This document shows, piece after piece, positions 43,680-52,345 of a stretch of 64,000 bases of DNA (its first letter is position 1; each line of letters begins with the position of its first letter). The translations under genes and the position numbers were made by a program. Under the pieces are notes generated by a model that saw only the letters and a list, made by a program, of their open reading frames with translations, did not search any database and was not told the DNA's origin. The stretch is from Pyrinomonadaceae bacterium (lineage in GTDB: Bacteria; Acidobacteriota; Blastocatellia; Pyrinomonadales; Pyrinomonadaceae), in NCBI GenBank assembly GCA_019694395.1, contig JAIBCC010000012.1, forward strand, positions 102,124 through 166,123. Direction: 5' to 3'.

Positions 43680-45185
43680 ATGTTCAAAAAAATCTTGATT
43701 GCCAATCGTGGCGAAATTGCTTGTCGGGTTATTCGCGCCTGTCGTGATATGGGGATTAAAACCGTTGCGGTTTATTCGGAAGCCGATAAAAATGCTTTGC
43801 ACGTCCGAATGTCGGATGAAGCCTTTCATATCGGTAATCCGCCTTCGTCCGAAAGCTATCTGCGCGGTGAAAAAATAATCGAAGTTGCCAAAAAATCAGG
43901 CGCAGAAGCGATTCATCCCGGATACGGTTTTTTATCTGAAAACGCCAATTTTGTCCGCAAAGTTACCGAAGCGGGAATTGTTTTTATCGGTCCTCCGCCA
44001 GAAGCTATGGAAGGAATGGGCGGTAAAATCTCGGCAAGAAAAATTGCCATTGAAGCCGATGTTCCCGTGGTTCCGGGCACGACTGAGCCTTTGAAAAATT
44101 ACGAAGATGCCCTTGAAACTGCTCAAAAAATCGGGTTTCCGGTCATGCTTAAGGCTTCGGCTGGCGGGGGCGGAAAGGGGATGCGCTTGGTCTTTGAAGA
44201 ATCGGAGCTTAAGTCTGCGCTTGAAACTGCACAATCCGAAGCTTTGGCGGGTTTTGGCGATGATGCGGTTTATGTCGAAAAAGCAGTTGTCCGTCCGCGT
44301 CACATCGAAATTCAACTCTTTTCGGACAAACACGGAAATCATGTTCATTTGGGCGAGCGCGAATGTTCAATCCAACGTCGTCATCAAAAAGTGATCGAAG
44401 AATCTCCTTCGCCGATCAACGACCGGATTTTGCGCCATCGGATGGGCGAATGTGCGGTCAAAGTTGCGAAAGCCGTAAATTATGTTGGTGCAGGAACAGT
44501 TGAATTTTTGGTTTCTGATTTGGATAAATCGTTTTATTTCTTAGAAATGAATACACGATTACAGGTTGAACATCCGGTTACTGAGCTTGTTACGGGTATT
44601 GACCTCGTGCGTGAGCAAATCCGTGTGGCGTGGGGCGAAAAACTTTCATTCACACAAGCGGATGTGCAGATGAATGGACACGCAATTGAATGCCGCGTTT
44701 ATGCCGAAGACCCCGAAAATAATTTTTTGCCAAGTCCCGGAAAAATTACACGGCTTCAGGTTCCAAGCGGAAATGGTGTCCGCGATGACAGCGGGATTTA
44801 TGAAGGTTCGGAGATTTCAATTTACTATGATCCGATGATTTCCAAATTCTGCGTGTATGGCAGAACTCGAGAAGAAGCCTTGGGAAGATTGCGCCGGGCT
44901 TTGCAGGAATACGAAGTCGGCGGCATTAAAACAACCTTACCATTCTTTCGGGAGATCATTGAAGATACTGAGTTTATCGAAGGAAAACTTGACACGGGAT
45001 TTATTCCGCGTTGGCAGGAACGCCGCGAAAAAAGGGAAGCAACTGAAATTGAAAAGGATTTGGCAATAATTGCGGCGGCTTTAAACAATTGTAAAACTCA
45101 AGTAACTGCAACGGTTTCAGCCAATCAAAATGTAAGCCGTTGGCAAAAAGCAGGCAGATTGGCTCTACACGCAAGTCGTTTGTAA
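43680..45185 (+). CDS. accC: Acetyl-CoA carboxylase, biotin carboxylase subunit
   Basis: 501 residues. Canonical N-terminus FKKILIANRGEIACRVIRA, ATP-grasp GGGGKGM (about 162-169), HLGERECSIQRRHQKV and EMNTRLQVEHPVTE for the carboxylation site. The subunit carboxylates biotin on the carrier protein in the first step of fatty-acid synthesis. The C-terminal about 45 residues extend past the usual AccC end and are degenerate. No accB lies beside it, unlike the usual accBC pair. The start codon follows directly on a terminator T run, leaving no Shine-Dalgarno sequence. Confidence 0.93.
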   Translation: MFKKILIANRGEIACRVIRACRDMGIKTVAVYSEADKNALHVRMSDEAFHIGNPPSSESYLRGEKIIEVAKKSGAEAIHPGYGFLSENANFVRKVTEAGIVFIGPPPEAMEGMGGKISARKIAIEADVPVVPGTTEPLKNYEDALETAQKIGFPVMLKASAGGGGKGMRLVFEESELKSALETAQSEALAGFGDDAVYVEKAVVRPRHIEIQLFSDKHGNHVHLGERECSIQRRHQKVIEESPSPINDRILRHRMGECAVKVAKAVNYVGAGTVEFLVSDLDKSFYFLEMNTRLQVEHPVTELVTGIDLVREQIRVAWGEKLSFTQADVQMNGHAIECRVYAEDPENNFLPSPGKITRLQVPSGNGVRDDSGIYEGSEISIYYDPMISKFCVYGRTREEALGRLRRALQEYEVGGIKTTLPFFREIIEDTEFIEGKLDTGFIPRWQERREKREATEIEKDLAIIAAALNNCKTQVTATVSANQNVSRWQKAGRLALHASRL

Positions 45186-45261
45186 CTTGAAAGTCCAAAG
45201 CCAAAAGTCAAAAGAAAAAATAAAGATAAAAAATTATAGATTAAAAGTCTAAAATCGAATT

Positions 45262-45480
45262 ATGGAAGAATTTTTAACACAATTGATGGGTAAAAAAGTT
45301 GATGTGTCGTGCGGAACCGGTGCGGCAGTTCGTGGGGAAGTGGTTAATGTCAAAAACGGCATTTTGTTTCTGCGCGACGAGGAAAAAGTTGCTTATGTCG
45401 CAGTGGAAAAAGTTGCCGTTGTGTGGGAAGTCAAAGACTACGAAGTCAGAACAGGCTTTGTCACAGGCAAATTAAAGTAG
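45262..45480 (+). CDS. Sm-like small beta-barrel protein
   Basis: 72 residues: EEFLTQLMGKKVDVSC, AAVRGEVVNVKNGILFLRDEEK and VAYVAVEKVAVVWEVKD make five short strands as in LSm/Hfq-like barrels; the LMGKKVDVSC and GxxxRGEVVNVKNGILFL lines are reminiscent of the MM0924/DUF6897 type. The family is short and of unknown role, perhaps RNA-related. It is preceded by a stretch of AAAAGTC-type simple sequence. Confidence 0.6.
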   Translation: MEEFLTQLMGKKVDVSCGTGAAVRGEVVNVKNGILFLRDEEKVAYVAVEKVAVVWEVKDYEVRTGFVTGKLK

Positions 45481-45527
45481 CGAATTGTATTACTTAATTG
45501 TGAATTGCCGCCAAATATTAAAATGCA

Positions 45528-45887
45528 ATGGATTACAACCCTCTAACGGAAGTTATTGATGAACCAATATCAGTATCTGTTCGGGAGTTGAGCGAACTTA
45601 AAAGACTCCGAGAGTTTAAAAATTTTGCAAACCTTCCCGGCACAGACACCATGGAAGAAAGAGCCAGATTAACGCAAGTTTTTAACCAATTGTTAGATAG
45701 TTTGATTGAACAAGTGGCGGAGCATCCAAATAAACTTTGGGTTTTAAGTCAGTTCAAGTTTGCACTTGAAATTGTGCAAATAGAAGATACCGAAGTTAGA
45801 GAACATTTTGGCGACCACCTTGAGAAAATTATGGATATTCTCCATATAGATAGTTCCGATGGATTAATTAACTTTTATCTTTGCTAA
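45528..45887 (+). CDS. DUF4844-like hypothetical protein
   Basis: 119 residues, acidic, all-helical by pattern. The C-terminal EDTEVREHFGDHLEKIMDILHIDSSDGLINFYL resembles the end of DUF4844 proteins (EIMDxxxIxSSDGLLN), which are of unknown function and often appear as isolated single genes. I rely on memory for that family, so the match is tentative. No membrane segment or catalytic motif. Confidence 0.5.
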   Translation: MDYNPLTEVIDEPISVSVRELSELKRLREFKNFANLPGTDTMEERARLTQVFNQLLDSLIEQVAEHPNKLWVLSQFKFALEIVQIEDTEVREHFGDHLEKIMDILHIDSSDGLINFYLC

Positions 45888-45929
45888 ATTTAGTCATTAA
45901 AAGATTATTTGCAAACCAAAAATAAACTT

Positions 45930-47234
45930 ATGGAAGATGACCGAAAACGACAGATCGGGCTTTACAGTCTGACGATGATTGCCATTGGCTCCAGCATTGG
46001 CTCAGGGATTTTCAAAACTCCTTCGGAAATTGCAGGGTATCTTCCAAGCGAAGGTTTAATGCTGTCAGTCTGGCTGGTTGGCGGATTGATTGCTATTTGC
46101 GGAGCTTTGACCTTCGCCAAAATTTCTTCGCAGTTTCCGCACGTTGGCGGATTCTATGTCTTTCTAAAATCTGCATTTGGCGAGCTTCCGGCATTTTTAT
46201 TCGGCTGGTCAATGCTAATGGTGATAAACACAGGTTCATTGGCGGCATTAAGCCTTGTTTTTACTTCCTATTTAAGCTCTTTTGTTCCGCTTTCAGATGC
46301 TGCACAGGTCATTGTTGCTGTCATTACCATCGTTCTATTAACCATAATGAACATTTCCGGCGTGAAATTCGGCAGTATTTTTGCCAGTATCTTCACTTCC
46401 GCAAAACTTTTGGGAATTTTGTTTGTCGTTTCTCTGGGAATTTTCTGGGGCATCAATCACAACATAGATTTCTTTAACACGAATTTTCCGCCAAATCCGA
46501 AAAATCTTTCCTTAATTTCCGCGTTTGGATTGGCTTTGATTGGCGTTTCTTTTTCGTTCGGCGGTTATCAACACGCTACTTTTGTGGCGGCGGAAGTCAA
46601 AAATTCGGAAAAAGTTGTGCCGAGAGGAATGGTCATCGGAATTTTGATTGTTTGCCTCGCCTATTTGACCATTAATGTTGCATATTTGCGATTTTTACCG
46701 ATTGAACAAATTGCCGCTTCAAAAATGGTGGCTTCGGATGCCATTAATACAATTTGGACGTTTGGCGGTCAATTTGTTTCGTTTTTAATTATTTTGTCTG
46801 TGGTTGGAACGATTGGAATTTATATTTTGACTGCGCCGCGCATTTATTTTGCCATGGCTGATGATGGTTTGTTTTTCAAGAAATTTGCGGAAATACATCC
46901 TAAATATCAAACGCCGTTTTGGGCAATAATTTTTCAATCAATCTGGACAATTTTTCTTCTGATCTTTTGGCAAACTTTTACTAATCTGATAACTTTCGTT
47001 GTTTTTGTGGATACGGCGTTTTTCTTCTTAGCCGGAGCAACTTACTTTTTCCTGATCAAAGAAAAAACAGTGGTCGGAGTAATTGCGGCAATAATTTTTC
47101 TGGCAATGACCGGATTTATTGTGATTAACACGTTAATTGAAAAGCCGTTTGAAGCAATTACAGGTTTAATTTTTCTTGCAGTCGGAGCAGGAATTTTCTT
47201 TGTTTTCAATCAAATGAGAACAGTTAAAGAGTAG
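45930..47234 (+). CDS. APC-family amino acid permease
   Basis: 434 residues from ATG 45930, with about 12 membrane helices. The first helix reads LTMIAIGSSIGSGIFKTPSEI, the GSGIF substrate-binding signature of APC transporters, followed by VWLVGGLIAICGALTFAKI. The family exchanges or imports amino acids with sodium or proton coupling; substrate not predictable. An in-frame TTG at 45909 is weaker than the ATG. It precedes a PLP-dependent enzyme, suggesting a link to amino-acid use. Confidence 0.88.
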   Translation: MEDDRKRQIGLYSLTMIAIGSSIGSGIFKTPSEIAGYLPSEGLMLSVWLVGGLIAICGALTFAKISSQFPHVGGFYVFLKSAFGELPAFLFGWSMLMVINTGSLAALSLVFTSYLSSFVPLSDAAQVIVAVITIVLLTIMNISGVKFGSIFASIFTSAKLLGILFVVSLGIFWGINHNIDFFNTNFPPNPKNLSLISAFGLALIGVSFSFGGYQHATFVAAEVKNSEKVVPRGMVIGILIVCLAYLTINVAYLRFLPIEQIAASKMVASDAINTIWTFGGQFVSFLIILSVVGTIGIYILTAPRIYFAMADDGLFFKKFAEIHPKYQTPFWAIIFQSIWTIFLLIFWQTFTNLITFVVFVDTAFFFLAGATYFFLIKEKTVVGVIAAIIFLAMTGFIVINTLIEKPFEAITGLIFLAVGAGIFFVFNQMRTVKE

Positions 47235-47298
47235 CAGAGCGAACTTAAGGCGGCAATTGCAGTTGGCAGTTTCAGTTTGAGTAAAAAATTAAAATTAA

Positions 47299-48483
47299 GT
47301 GAAAAACAAATCAAAGATCAAAAATCAAAGATCAAAGTTCAACCAATCATTTATCATCAATCAATTAGCCGAAGACCGCGAAAAATATTTCAATGCGGTT
47401 GCGCCGCCGATAATTCAAACCAGCAATTTCGCTTATCAAACTGTTGATGAATTTACCAACGCCATTCAGCACGAAAAAGACGAGCATATTTACACTCGGG
47501 GAAACAATCCGACGGTTAATATGCTTTGTCAAAAAATGGCGGCTCTGGAGGGGGCAGAAGATTGTTTGATGGTTGGAAGCGGCGCGGCGGCAATTACAAA
47601 CTCTGTAATGTCACAAGTTAGTGCCGGCGATCATATTATTTCGGTGCGAAAACCTTATACTTGGGCGGAACATTTGATGACCAAAATCCTTCCCAGATTC
47701 GGTGTTGAAACGACTTTTATTGACGGCACAAAATTAGAAAACTTTGAAAATGCCTGCACTGAAAAAACAAAGTTGATCTATCTTGAATCACCGAATTCGT
47801 GGACTTTTGAATTACAAGATTTGGCGAAAATTGCAGAATTTGCTATTTCAAAAGAAATCACAACAGTCATTGATAACAGCTACTGCACCGCACTTTGTCA
47901 GCGTCCGATTGATTTAGGAATTGATTTGGTGATTTACTCCGCCACCAAATATTACAACGGTCATAGCGATGTCGTAGCAGGCGCGATTTGCGGTTCAAAA
48001 GAAAAGATTACGCAGATATTTCACAACGAATTTATGACTTTCGGCAATATTCTCGCACCGCAAAATGCTTGGTTGATGCTCAGAAGTTTGCGGACTTTAC
48101 CGATTCGTTTGAAACAATCTTCGGAAAGCACGCTTAAGATATTGGAATATTTGAAAGATCATCCAAAAGTTGAGCAAATCTGGTATCCTTTTGACGAAAG
48201 CAATCCGCAGTTTTGTTTGGCAGAACAACAAATGAAAATGCCGATGGGAATGTTCACGATTGCTTTGAAAAATCGTAATGTTGCTACCATCAAAAGATTC
48301 TGTGAATCATTACATTATTTCTTAATTGCAGTTTCTTGGGGTGGACACGAATCCTTGATTATGCCGAAATGCGCTTTTGTTGATGAAAATGATTCGCAAG
48401 TAAGTATGATTCGTTTTTATATTGGTTTGGAAGAAGCAGATGTTTTGCTGGAGGATTTAGATAGGAGTTTGAAAATTCTATAA
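47299..48483 (+). CDS. PLP-dependent Cys/Met metabolism enzyme (gamma-synthase/lyase type)
   Basis: 394 residues. PLP attachment Lys217 in YSATKYYNGHSD, with YTRGNNPTVNMLCQKMAALEGAE and TVIDNSYCTALCQRP, matches the cystathionine gamma-synthase/methionine gamma-lyase fold. Substrate cannot be fixed from sequence; reactions include cystathionine synthesis, homocysteine formation and methionine degradation. The start is the GTG at 47299; the first 14 codons contain a CAAAGATCAAAAATC repeat (SKIKNQRSKF), no RBS is visible and no in-frame ATG is found until about residue 75, so the repeat appears to form the beginning of the protein. Confidence 0.88.
   Translation: MKNKSKIKNQRSKFNQSFIINQLAEDREKYFNAVAPPIIQTSNFAYQTVDEFTNAIQHEKDEHIYTRGNNPTVNMLCQKMAALEGAEDCLMVGSGAAAITNSVMSQVSAGDHIISVRKPYTWAEHLMTKILPRFGVETTFIDGTKLENFENACTEKTKLIYLESPNSWTFELQDLAKIAEFAISKEITTVIDNSYCTALCQRPIDLGIDLVIYSATKYYNGHSDVVAGAICGSKEKITQIFHNEFMTFGNILAPQNAWLMLRSLRTLPIRLKQSSESTLKILEYLKDHPKVEQIWYPFDESNPQFCLAEQQMKMPMGMFTIALKNRNVATIKRFCESLHYFLIAVSWGGHESLIMPKCAFVDENDSQVSMIRFYIGLEEADVLLEDLDRSLKIL
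47308..47341 (+). repeat. CAAAGATC/CAAAAATC repeat at the start of the PLP enzyme
   Basis: AAATCAAAGATCAAAAATCAAAGATCAAAGTTC: tandem units of the same type as those at 6461, 14107 and 32771, translated here as NKSKIKNQRSKF. Confidence 0.75.
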
Positions 48484-48544
48484 AAAAAGCGGACTGCATT
48501 TTCAGCAATTCGCCTTTCCTTCTGAAAAGTATCAGAGCGTTTTT

Positions 48545-49207
48545 CTAGTTTAAGTTCAAGGGAATTCTTCTGAATCCAACTACTCTTTTTTCCCAATAGC
48601 CTTCAAATTTTGAAAAGGTAACACCTTTACTTGAAGATGCCTGGAAAAAAGTATTTTCATCAATAACAATCCCAACGTGACCAAGCCTGTTGAAAAAGAC
48701 AAGTGTCCCAAACTTATATCTTTCATCACCATAGACAGGTTCAAAGGTTTGGTAATAACTCGCAGCACTGGTTCTGGTAAATTGCAGCCCTGCATCTTGA
48801 AAAACGCTCCAAACAAGACCTGAGCAATCATAACTATTCGGACCGTCTGAACCATAATGATATGGAATCCCGATCCGCGATTGCATTGCTCTCATCAGCC
48901 TTTGGTTGAAAGCGGCTAAAAATTGGTTGCCAGCATAATTTGCCGGAGGCGCATTAACCGGAGTCGAAGAAACGGTTTTCTTAACTAATTGGGGTTGACT
49001 TGGTTCACTGGTAACAACGCGAATCGGTGTAGTCAGCGGCGGACGAGAGACGGGATTTCTGGTTGGTGTCGGCTGAGAGGTTTCGTTATTTCTTTCATTT
49101 TGATTACCGACGACTCTCTGTCTGTCTTGGGCAACTGCATTTCCGATAAAAAAGGCGGACAATAATACTAAAGACAAGACTAGAGAGTAATTTTTTTTAC
49201 ACTTCAT
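48545..49207 (-). CDS. Secreted NlpC/P60 peptidase
   Basis: 220 residues with signal peptide (MKCKKNYSLVLSLVLLSAFFIGNAVAQ), a Pro/Thr/Ser-rich linker (about 40-80) and a C-terminal NlpC/P60 domain. The catalytic Cys is in YDCSGLVW (about 128), His in LGHVGIVID (about 175), with His/Asn-type third residue later. Such enzymes cleave gamma-D-Glu-diaminopimelate or similar bonds in peptidoglycan stems. ATG 49207 is preferred to the adjacent TTG and GGAGC lies upstream. It is preceded by 485 nt of non-coding DNA. Confidence 0.9.
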   Translation of the reverse strand: MKCKKNYSLVLSLVLLSAFFIGNAVAQDRQRVVGNQNERNNETSQPTPTRNPVSRPPLTTPIRVVTSEPSQPQLVKKTVSSTPVNAPPANYAGNQFLAAFNQRLMRAMQSRIGIPYHYGSDGPNSYDCSGLVWSVFQDAGLQFTRTSAASYYQTFEPVYGDERYKFGTLVFFNRLGHVGIVIDENTFFQASSSKGVTFSKFEGYWEKRVVGFRRIPLNLN

Positions 49208-49398
49208 CAAGCAAAGCTCCTAATTTTTTATTTAAAGTTATTTATACTCAGGAGAGTTCGACAGTTTGTAGAATTTAACTGTCTGGTTAGCTAAAAAGAA
49301 AAACTTTAAAACAGACCTTAAATGTTTGAAACTTTAAGTTTGCGACTTTTAATGAATTAAACTTTTTATGGATTTTAGCTGATTACATTAAGATTTTC

Positions 49399-49613
49399 GC
49401 TCATTATGAGCCAAAAATCAAATCGCTAAATACATTTTAGCGCATTCCATGTAGCTTTTGGCAAGGCTTTTTGGTAAAAAAGCCGGAAATATGATGGGAC
49501 TTTCCTCTAACAAGTTGCTTTGAAATTTTCTTTCAAAGCAAGTCCCCGCCTATCTTCTCCGCCTTCGCGTCCATTCCGATTGTTTTGGTATAACTCAATA
49601 AAGGTTCAATCGG
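49399..49613. other. Structured intergenic region, candidate non-coding RNA
   Basis: The 485-nt gap 49208-49692 has no plausible gene but contains a compact series of hairpins: GCTCA/TGAGC (49399-49411), CGCTAAA/TTTAGCG (49424-49442), GGCTTTTT/AAAAAGCC (49465-49484), a nested GGGACTT/AAGTCCC (49496-49502 with 49540-49546) enclosing GCTTTGAAA/TTTCAAAGC, and CCGATTG/CAATCGG (49576-49613). A further GACAGTT/AACTGTC lies at 49259-49282. The strand is undecided; on the minus strand it would be an NlpC/P60 leader. I could not match it to a known riboswitch. Confidence 0.5.
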
Positions 49614-49626
49614 AAAATGTTTCCAG

Positions 49627-49663
49627 AAAAAAATAAAAAGCCTTGAATCTTTTTAGAATCAAG
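49627..49663 (-). terminator. Rho-independent terminator downstream of erpA
   Basis: On the minus strand CTTGATTCT, loop AAAA, AGATTCAAG (one T-T mismatch, 49642-49663) is followed by CTTTTTATTTTTTT. It closes the erpA transcript. Confidence 0.8.
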
Positions 49664-49692
49664 ACTTAAAATTTAGAACTTAATAAATTACT

Positions 49693-50049
49693 TTAAGCTG
49701 AAAATGATGTTCCGCAACCACATCCGCCGGTCGCATTAGGATTGTCAAAAGTAAATCCTGAACCCATCATATTTGAAGTATAATCAATCGTAATCCCATT
49801 CAAATATTGTGCGCTGAACATATCAACAAAAAGTTTTACGCCATCTTTATCCAAAATAAAATCACCCGAACGTGATTCTTCTTCGATATTTAAACTGTAT
49901 TGGAATCCAGAACAACCGCCCGGAACGACCCGAACGCGAAGACCTGCGGTTTCCGGCAAATCATCTTCACCAGCCATAAAACCTTTGATTTCATTGATAG
50001 CTGACGGTGTAACATTCATTTCAACTGTTGGTGCTGCAACTGCTGACAT
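49693..50049 (-). CDS. erpA: A-type iron-sulfur carrier, ErpA/HesB family
   Basis: 118 residues. The three cluster ligands are visible: Cys in PGGCSGFQY (about 46) and the C-terminal CGCG (about 110-112) in GGCGCGTSF. The central FxMFSAQYLNGITIDY segment is typical. A-type carriers receive and deliver Fe-S clusters to target proteins. A terminator follows; a small membrane-protein gene and Mrp are upstream on the same strand, about 110 nt away. Confidence 0.92.
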   Translation of the reverse strand: MSAVAAPTVEMNVTPSAINEIKGFMAGEDDLPETAGLRVRVVPGGCSGFQYSLNIEEESRSGDFILDKDGVKLFVDMFSAQYLNGITIDYTSNMMGSGFTFDNPNATGGCGCGTSFSA

Positions 50050-50160
50050 TTATTTTTTATCTCCTTAAAATTGCTATAGATTCAAAAAGAATCTTTACTT
50101 AATTTTCAATTTTACTGAATTTTGCAAAAATTACAAGTAAAAGCAAAAAGTTGGTAAATA

Positions 50161-50601
50161 TCAAAGCATTTTATTCAAAACTAAATCTGTCATGATTAAA
50201 AGCAATGTATTGATAATTCCAACCATAAACGAAATAATCCAAACCCAAAATCGTTTAGTTGACTGTGCTTGATAGGCATAACTAGCCATCAATTCAGAGT
50301 CTAATTTCTGATCTTCTATATTCGGTAATTTTAATCGAAAAATAGCGTAAACAGTGAAGGTTGTCAGCATTAAAGGAATACCTAATAATCCTTTGCTCAA
50401 TTTATCGCTTACAATATTTACTAAATGAAAGCCTTTGTATATTAACTCTGGGATTAGCAAAACTGCGAGCCAAAATAGAAAATTTACGGACAAACCAATC
50501 AAAAGAAAACGCCAAATAATTTGTTTATTTGTCATTGAATCAACGACTTTAGAAAAATTATTGGCGATCTTTTCGTTTTCTTTTTCGTTTTCAAAAAACA
50601 T
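50161..50601 (-). CDS. Small membrane protein of unknown function
   Basis: 146 residues. Acidic N-terminus (MFFENEKENEKIANN), then three or four membrane helices (about 32-52, 66-85 and 115-138), the last preceded by basic residues. I do not recognise a family. Its start directly abuts the Mrp stop codon (no gap), so it is probably translationally coupled to Mrp and could be a membrane partner in Fe-S maturation; that is guilt by association only. Confidence 0.6.
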   Translation of the reverse strand: MFFENEKENEKIANNFSKVVDSMTNKQIIWRFLLIGLSVNFLFWLAVLLIPELIYKGFHLVNIVSDKLSKGLLGIPLMLTTFTVYAIFRLKLPNIEDQKLDSELMASYAYQAQSTKRFWVWIISFMVGIINTLLLIMTDLVLNKML

Positions 50602-51675
50602 CTATTTAGCTCTGGTTAAAATCTTCAACTCAGGCTTCATTGCTTCAATTGAAACGCGCCGCGCTACCTCTTCCGCCACTCTCATAAACGCTTTTGCTTG
50701 CGGTGAATCAGGATCAGAAACCACAATCGGCGTTCCTTTGTCACTGGCTTCGCGGACTTCCATTCCAAGCGGAACTTCGCCTAAAAACGGCACATTATAT
50801 TCTTCGGCGAGTTTTCTGCCGCCGCCTTCGCCAAAGATGTAGTATTTTTTGTCCGGAATATCGGGCGGAACAAAATACGACATATTTTCGATGATTCCCA
50901 AAATCGGAACTGCAACATCTTCAAACATTTTCAGCGCACGGCGCACGTCTGCAATGGAAACATTTTGGGGAGTTGTGACCATAACTGCACCTTGAACCGG
51001 AACAAGCTGCGCCAAACTCAATTGAACATCGCCCGTTCCCGGCGGCATATCCACGATCAAATAATCAAGCTCGCCCCATTCAACATCAGCCAAAAATTGT
51101 CTGACAAAACCGTGCAGCATCGGACCACGCAAAACCATCGGTCTGTCGGGCGAAACCAACATTCCGACTGACATCATTTTTACGCCAAAGGCTTCTTCTA
51201 GACCGAGATGCTGTTGAAAAACATCTTGCTTTCCAAGCATCAGCGGCACATTCGGACCGTAAATATCTGCATCCAAAATTCCAACTTTTGCCCCAATTTT
51301 GGCTAATCCAACCGCTAAATTGACCGCTGCCGTTGATTTACCGACTCCGCCTTTGCCCGAAGAAACCGCAATAATATTTTTTACGCCCGGAACGGCAACA
51401 TTGTTAGCAATTCCACGACCTTTCGGCACTTCAGCATCCATCGTAACTTTAACTGAATCAACGCCTTCGAGACCTCCGACAATCTCATTGGCTTGCGTTT
51501 CCATTTCTTCTTTGACGGGGCAAGCCGGAGTGGTCAAAACGATGCGGAACGAAACGTTTCCGCCGTCAATCGCTAAATCTTTGATAAATCCGAGAGTTAC
51601 AATATCTTTTCGTAAATCGGGATCAATAATCTGTTTTAATGCTTCTAAAACCGCTTGTTCTGTTATTTTTGCCAT
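50602..51675 (-). CDS. mrp: Mrp/ApbC-type Fe-S carrier P-loop ATPase
   Basis: 357 residues. An N-terminal MIP18/FSCA-like domain (about 1-95: TLGFIKDLAID, TTPACPVKEEM) is followed by a deviant Walker A ISSGKGGVGKST (about 103-114) and switch motifs (DIYGPNVPLMLG; DYLIVDMPPGTGDVQL; ENMSYFV with Cys absent). Mrp binds and transfers Fe-S clusters, often with ErpA or YgfZ, both encoded nearby. The CxxC typical of many Mrp proteins near the C-terminus is not seen, so it may belong to the Cys-poor branch. Confidence 0.9.
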   Translation of the reverse strand: MAKITEQAVLEALKQIIDPDLRKDIVTLGFIKDLAIDGGNVSFRIVLTTPACPVKEEMETQANEIVGGLEGVDSVKVTMDAEVPKGRGIANNVAVPGVKNIIAVSSGKGGVGKSTAAVNLAVGLAKIGAKVGILDADIYGPNVPLMLGKQDVFQQHLGLEEAFGVKMMSVGMLVSPDRPMVLRGPMLHGFVRQFLADVEWGELDYLIVDMPPGTGDVQLSLAQLVPVQGAVMVTTPQNVSIADVRRALKMFEDVAVPILGIIENMSYFVPPDIPDKKYYIFGEGGGRKLAEEYNVPFLGEVPLGMEVREASDKGTPIVVSDPDSPQAKAFMRVAEEVARRVSIEAMKPELKILTRAK

Positions 51676-51754
51676 AAAAATTTATCGTTTTCACTTTTCC
51701 ACACTTTCACTTTTTCACTTATAATTATCTTTACTATTTTTTCAAGAATTTGCA

Positions 51755-52345
51755 ATGTCCGACGAAAAATTAAAAGAATTTCTTGCACTCTGCCAAATGG
51801 CGGAAGTCTGTCAAATTTGCCCTGATTTGGCTGATAAAAAAGCAGTTTTAAGTGAATTGAACGGCAATCTGAATCCAAAAGTTTTTTTCATCGCCGAAGC
51901 ACCCGGCAGACAAGGTGCAGACCGCACGCGAAGACCTTTTTACGGCGATAAATCGGGCGAGAATTTTCAAAAGTTTTTGGATTCAATCGGCTTGAAACGG
52001 GAAGAAATTTTTATAACTAATGCGGTTCTGTGCAGTCCGCGCAAGGAAAACGGCGCAAATCGCAGCCCGAAAAAAAGTGAGATAAAAAACTGTTCATCGT
52101 TTTTGCAGAAAACTATTCAACTACTTGAACCAACAGTAGTTGCCACGCTGGGAAGTGTCGCACTTGAAGCCTTGAAAGCTATCGAATATCATCAAATTAG
52201 TTTGAAAAATGACATCGGAAACGCATTTGACTGGAACGGACGAAAACTTGTTCCGCTGTATCATCCGAGTCCGCAAGTCATCGCTTCGCATCGCAGATTT
52301 GACGAACAAATGCAGGATTTTCAAACGCTGAAAAAATTAATATGA
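51755..52345 (+). CDS. Uracil-DNA glycosylase, [4Fe-4S] type (family 4/5)
   Basis: 196 residues. Catalytic motif A is AEAPGRQGADRTRRPFYGDKSG (about 48-69, the GADRT form resembling UDGb) and motif C is YHPSPQ (about 169). The cluster-binding cysteines Cys17-x2-Cys20, Cys93 (LCSPR) and Cys109 (NCSSF) are spaced 16 apart as in family 4. It removes uracil from deaminated DNA. It is divergent from mrp, overlapped by the ArsC/Spx gene (4 nt) and sits in an Fe-S-related neighbourhood. Confidence 0.85.
   Translation: MSDEKLKEFLALCQMAEVCQICPDLADKKAVLSELNGNLNPKVFFIAEAPGRQGADRTRRPFYGDKSGENFQKFLDSIGLKREEIFITNAVLCSPRKENGANRSPKKSEIKNCSSFLQKTIQLLEPTVVATLGSVALEALKAIEYHQISLKNDIGNAFDWNGRKLVPLYHPSPQVIASHRRFDEQMQDFQTLKKLI

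Noticed and set aside
49440..49620. RNase P RNA because of GAGGAAAGTCC on the minus strand
   Set aside because: The 11-mer matches the P4 strand, but neither the following GGGCUC region nor the ACAGARA block and 3' partner of P4 are found.
49208..49692. ydaO/yuaA (c-di-AMP) riboswitch before NlpC/P60
   Set aside because: The association is well known, but the conserved GCTTAA, GGGGTGAAT and CCGACAGCTAACCTCGTAGGC blocks are absent on both strands.
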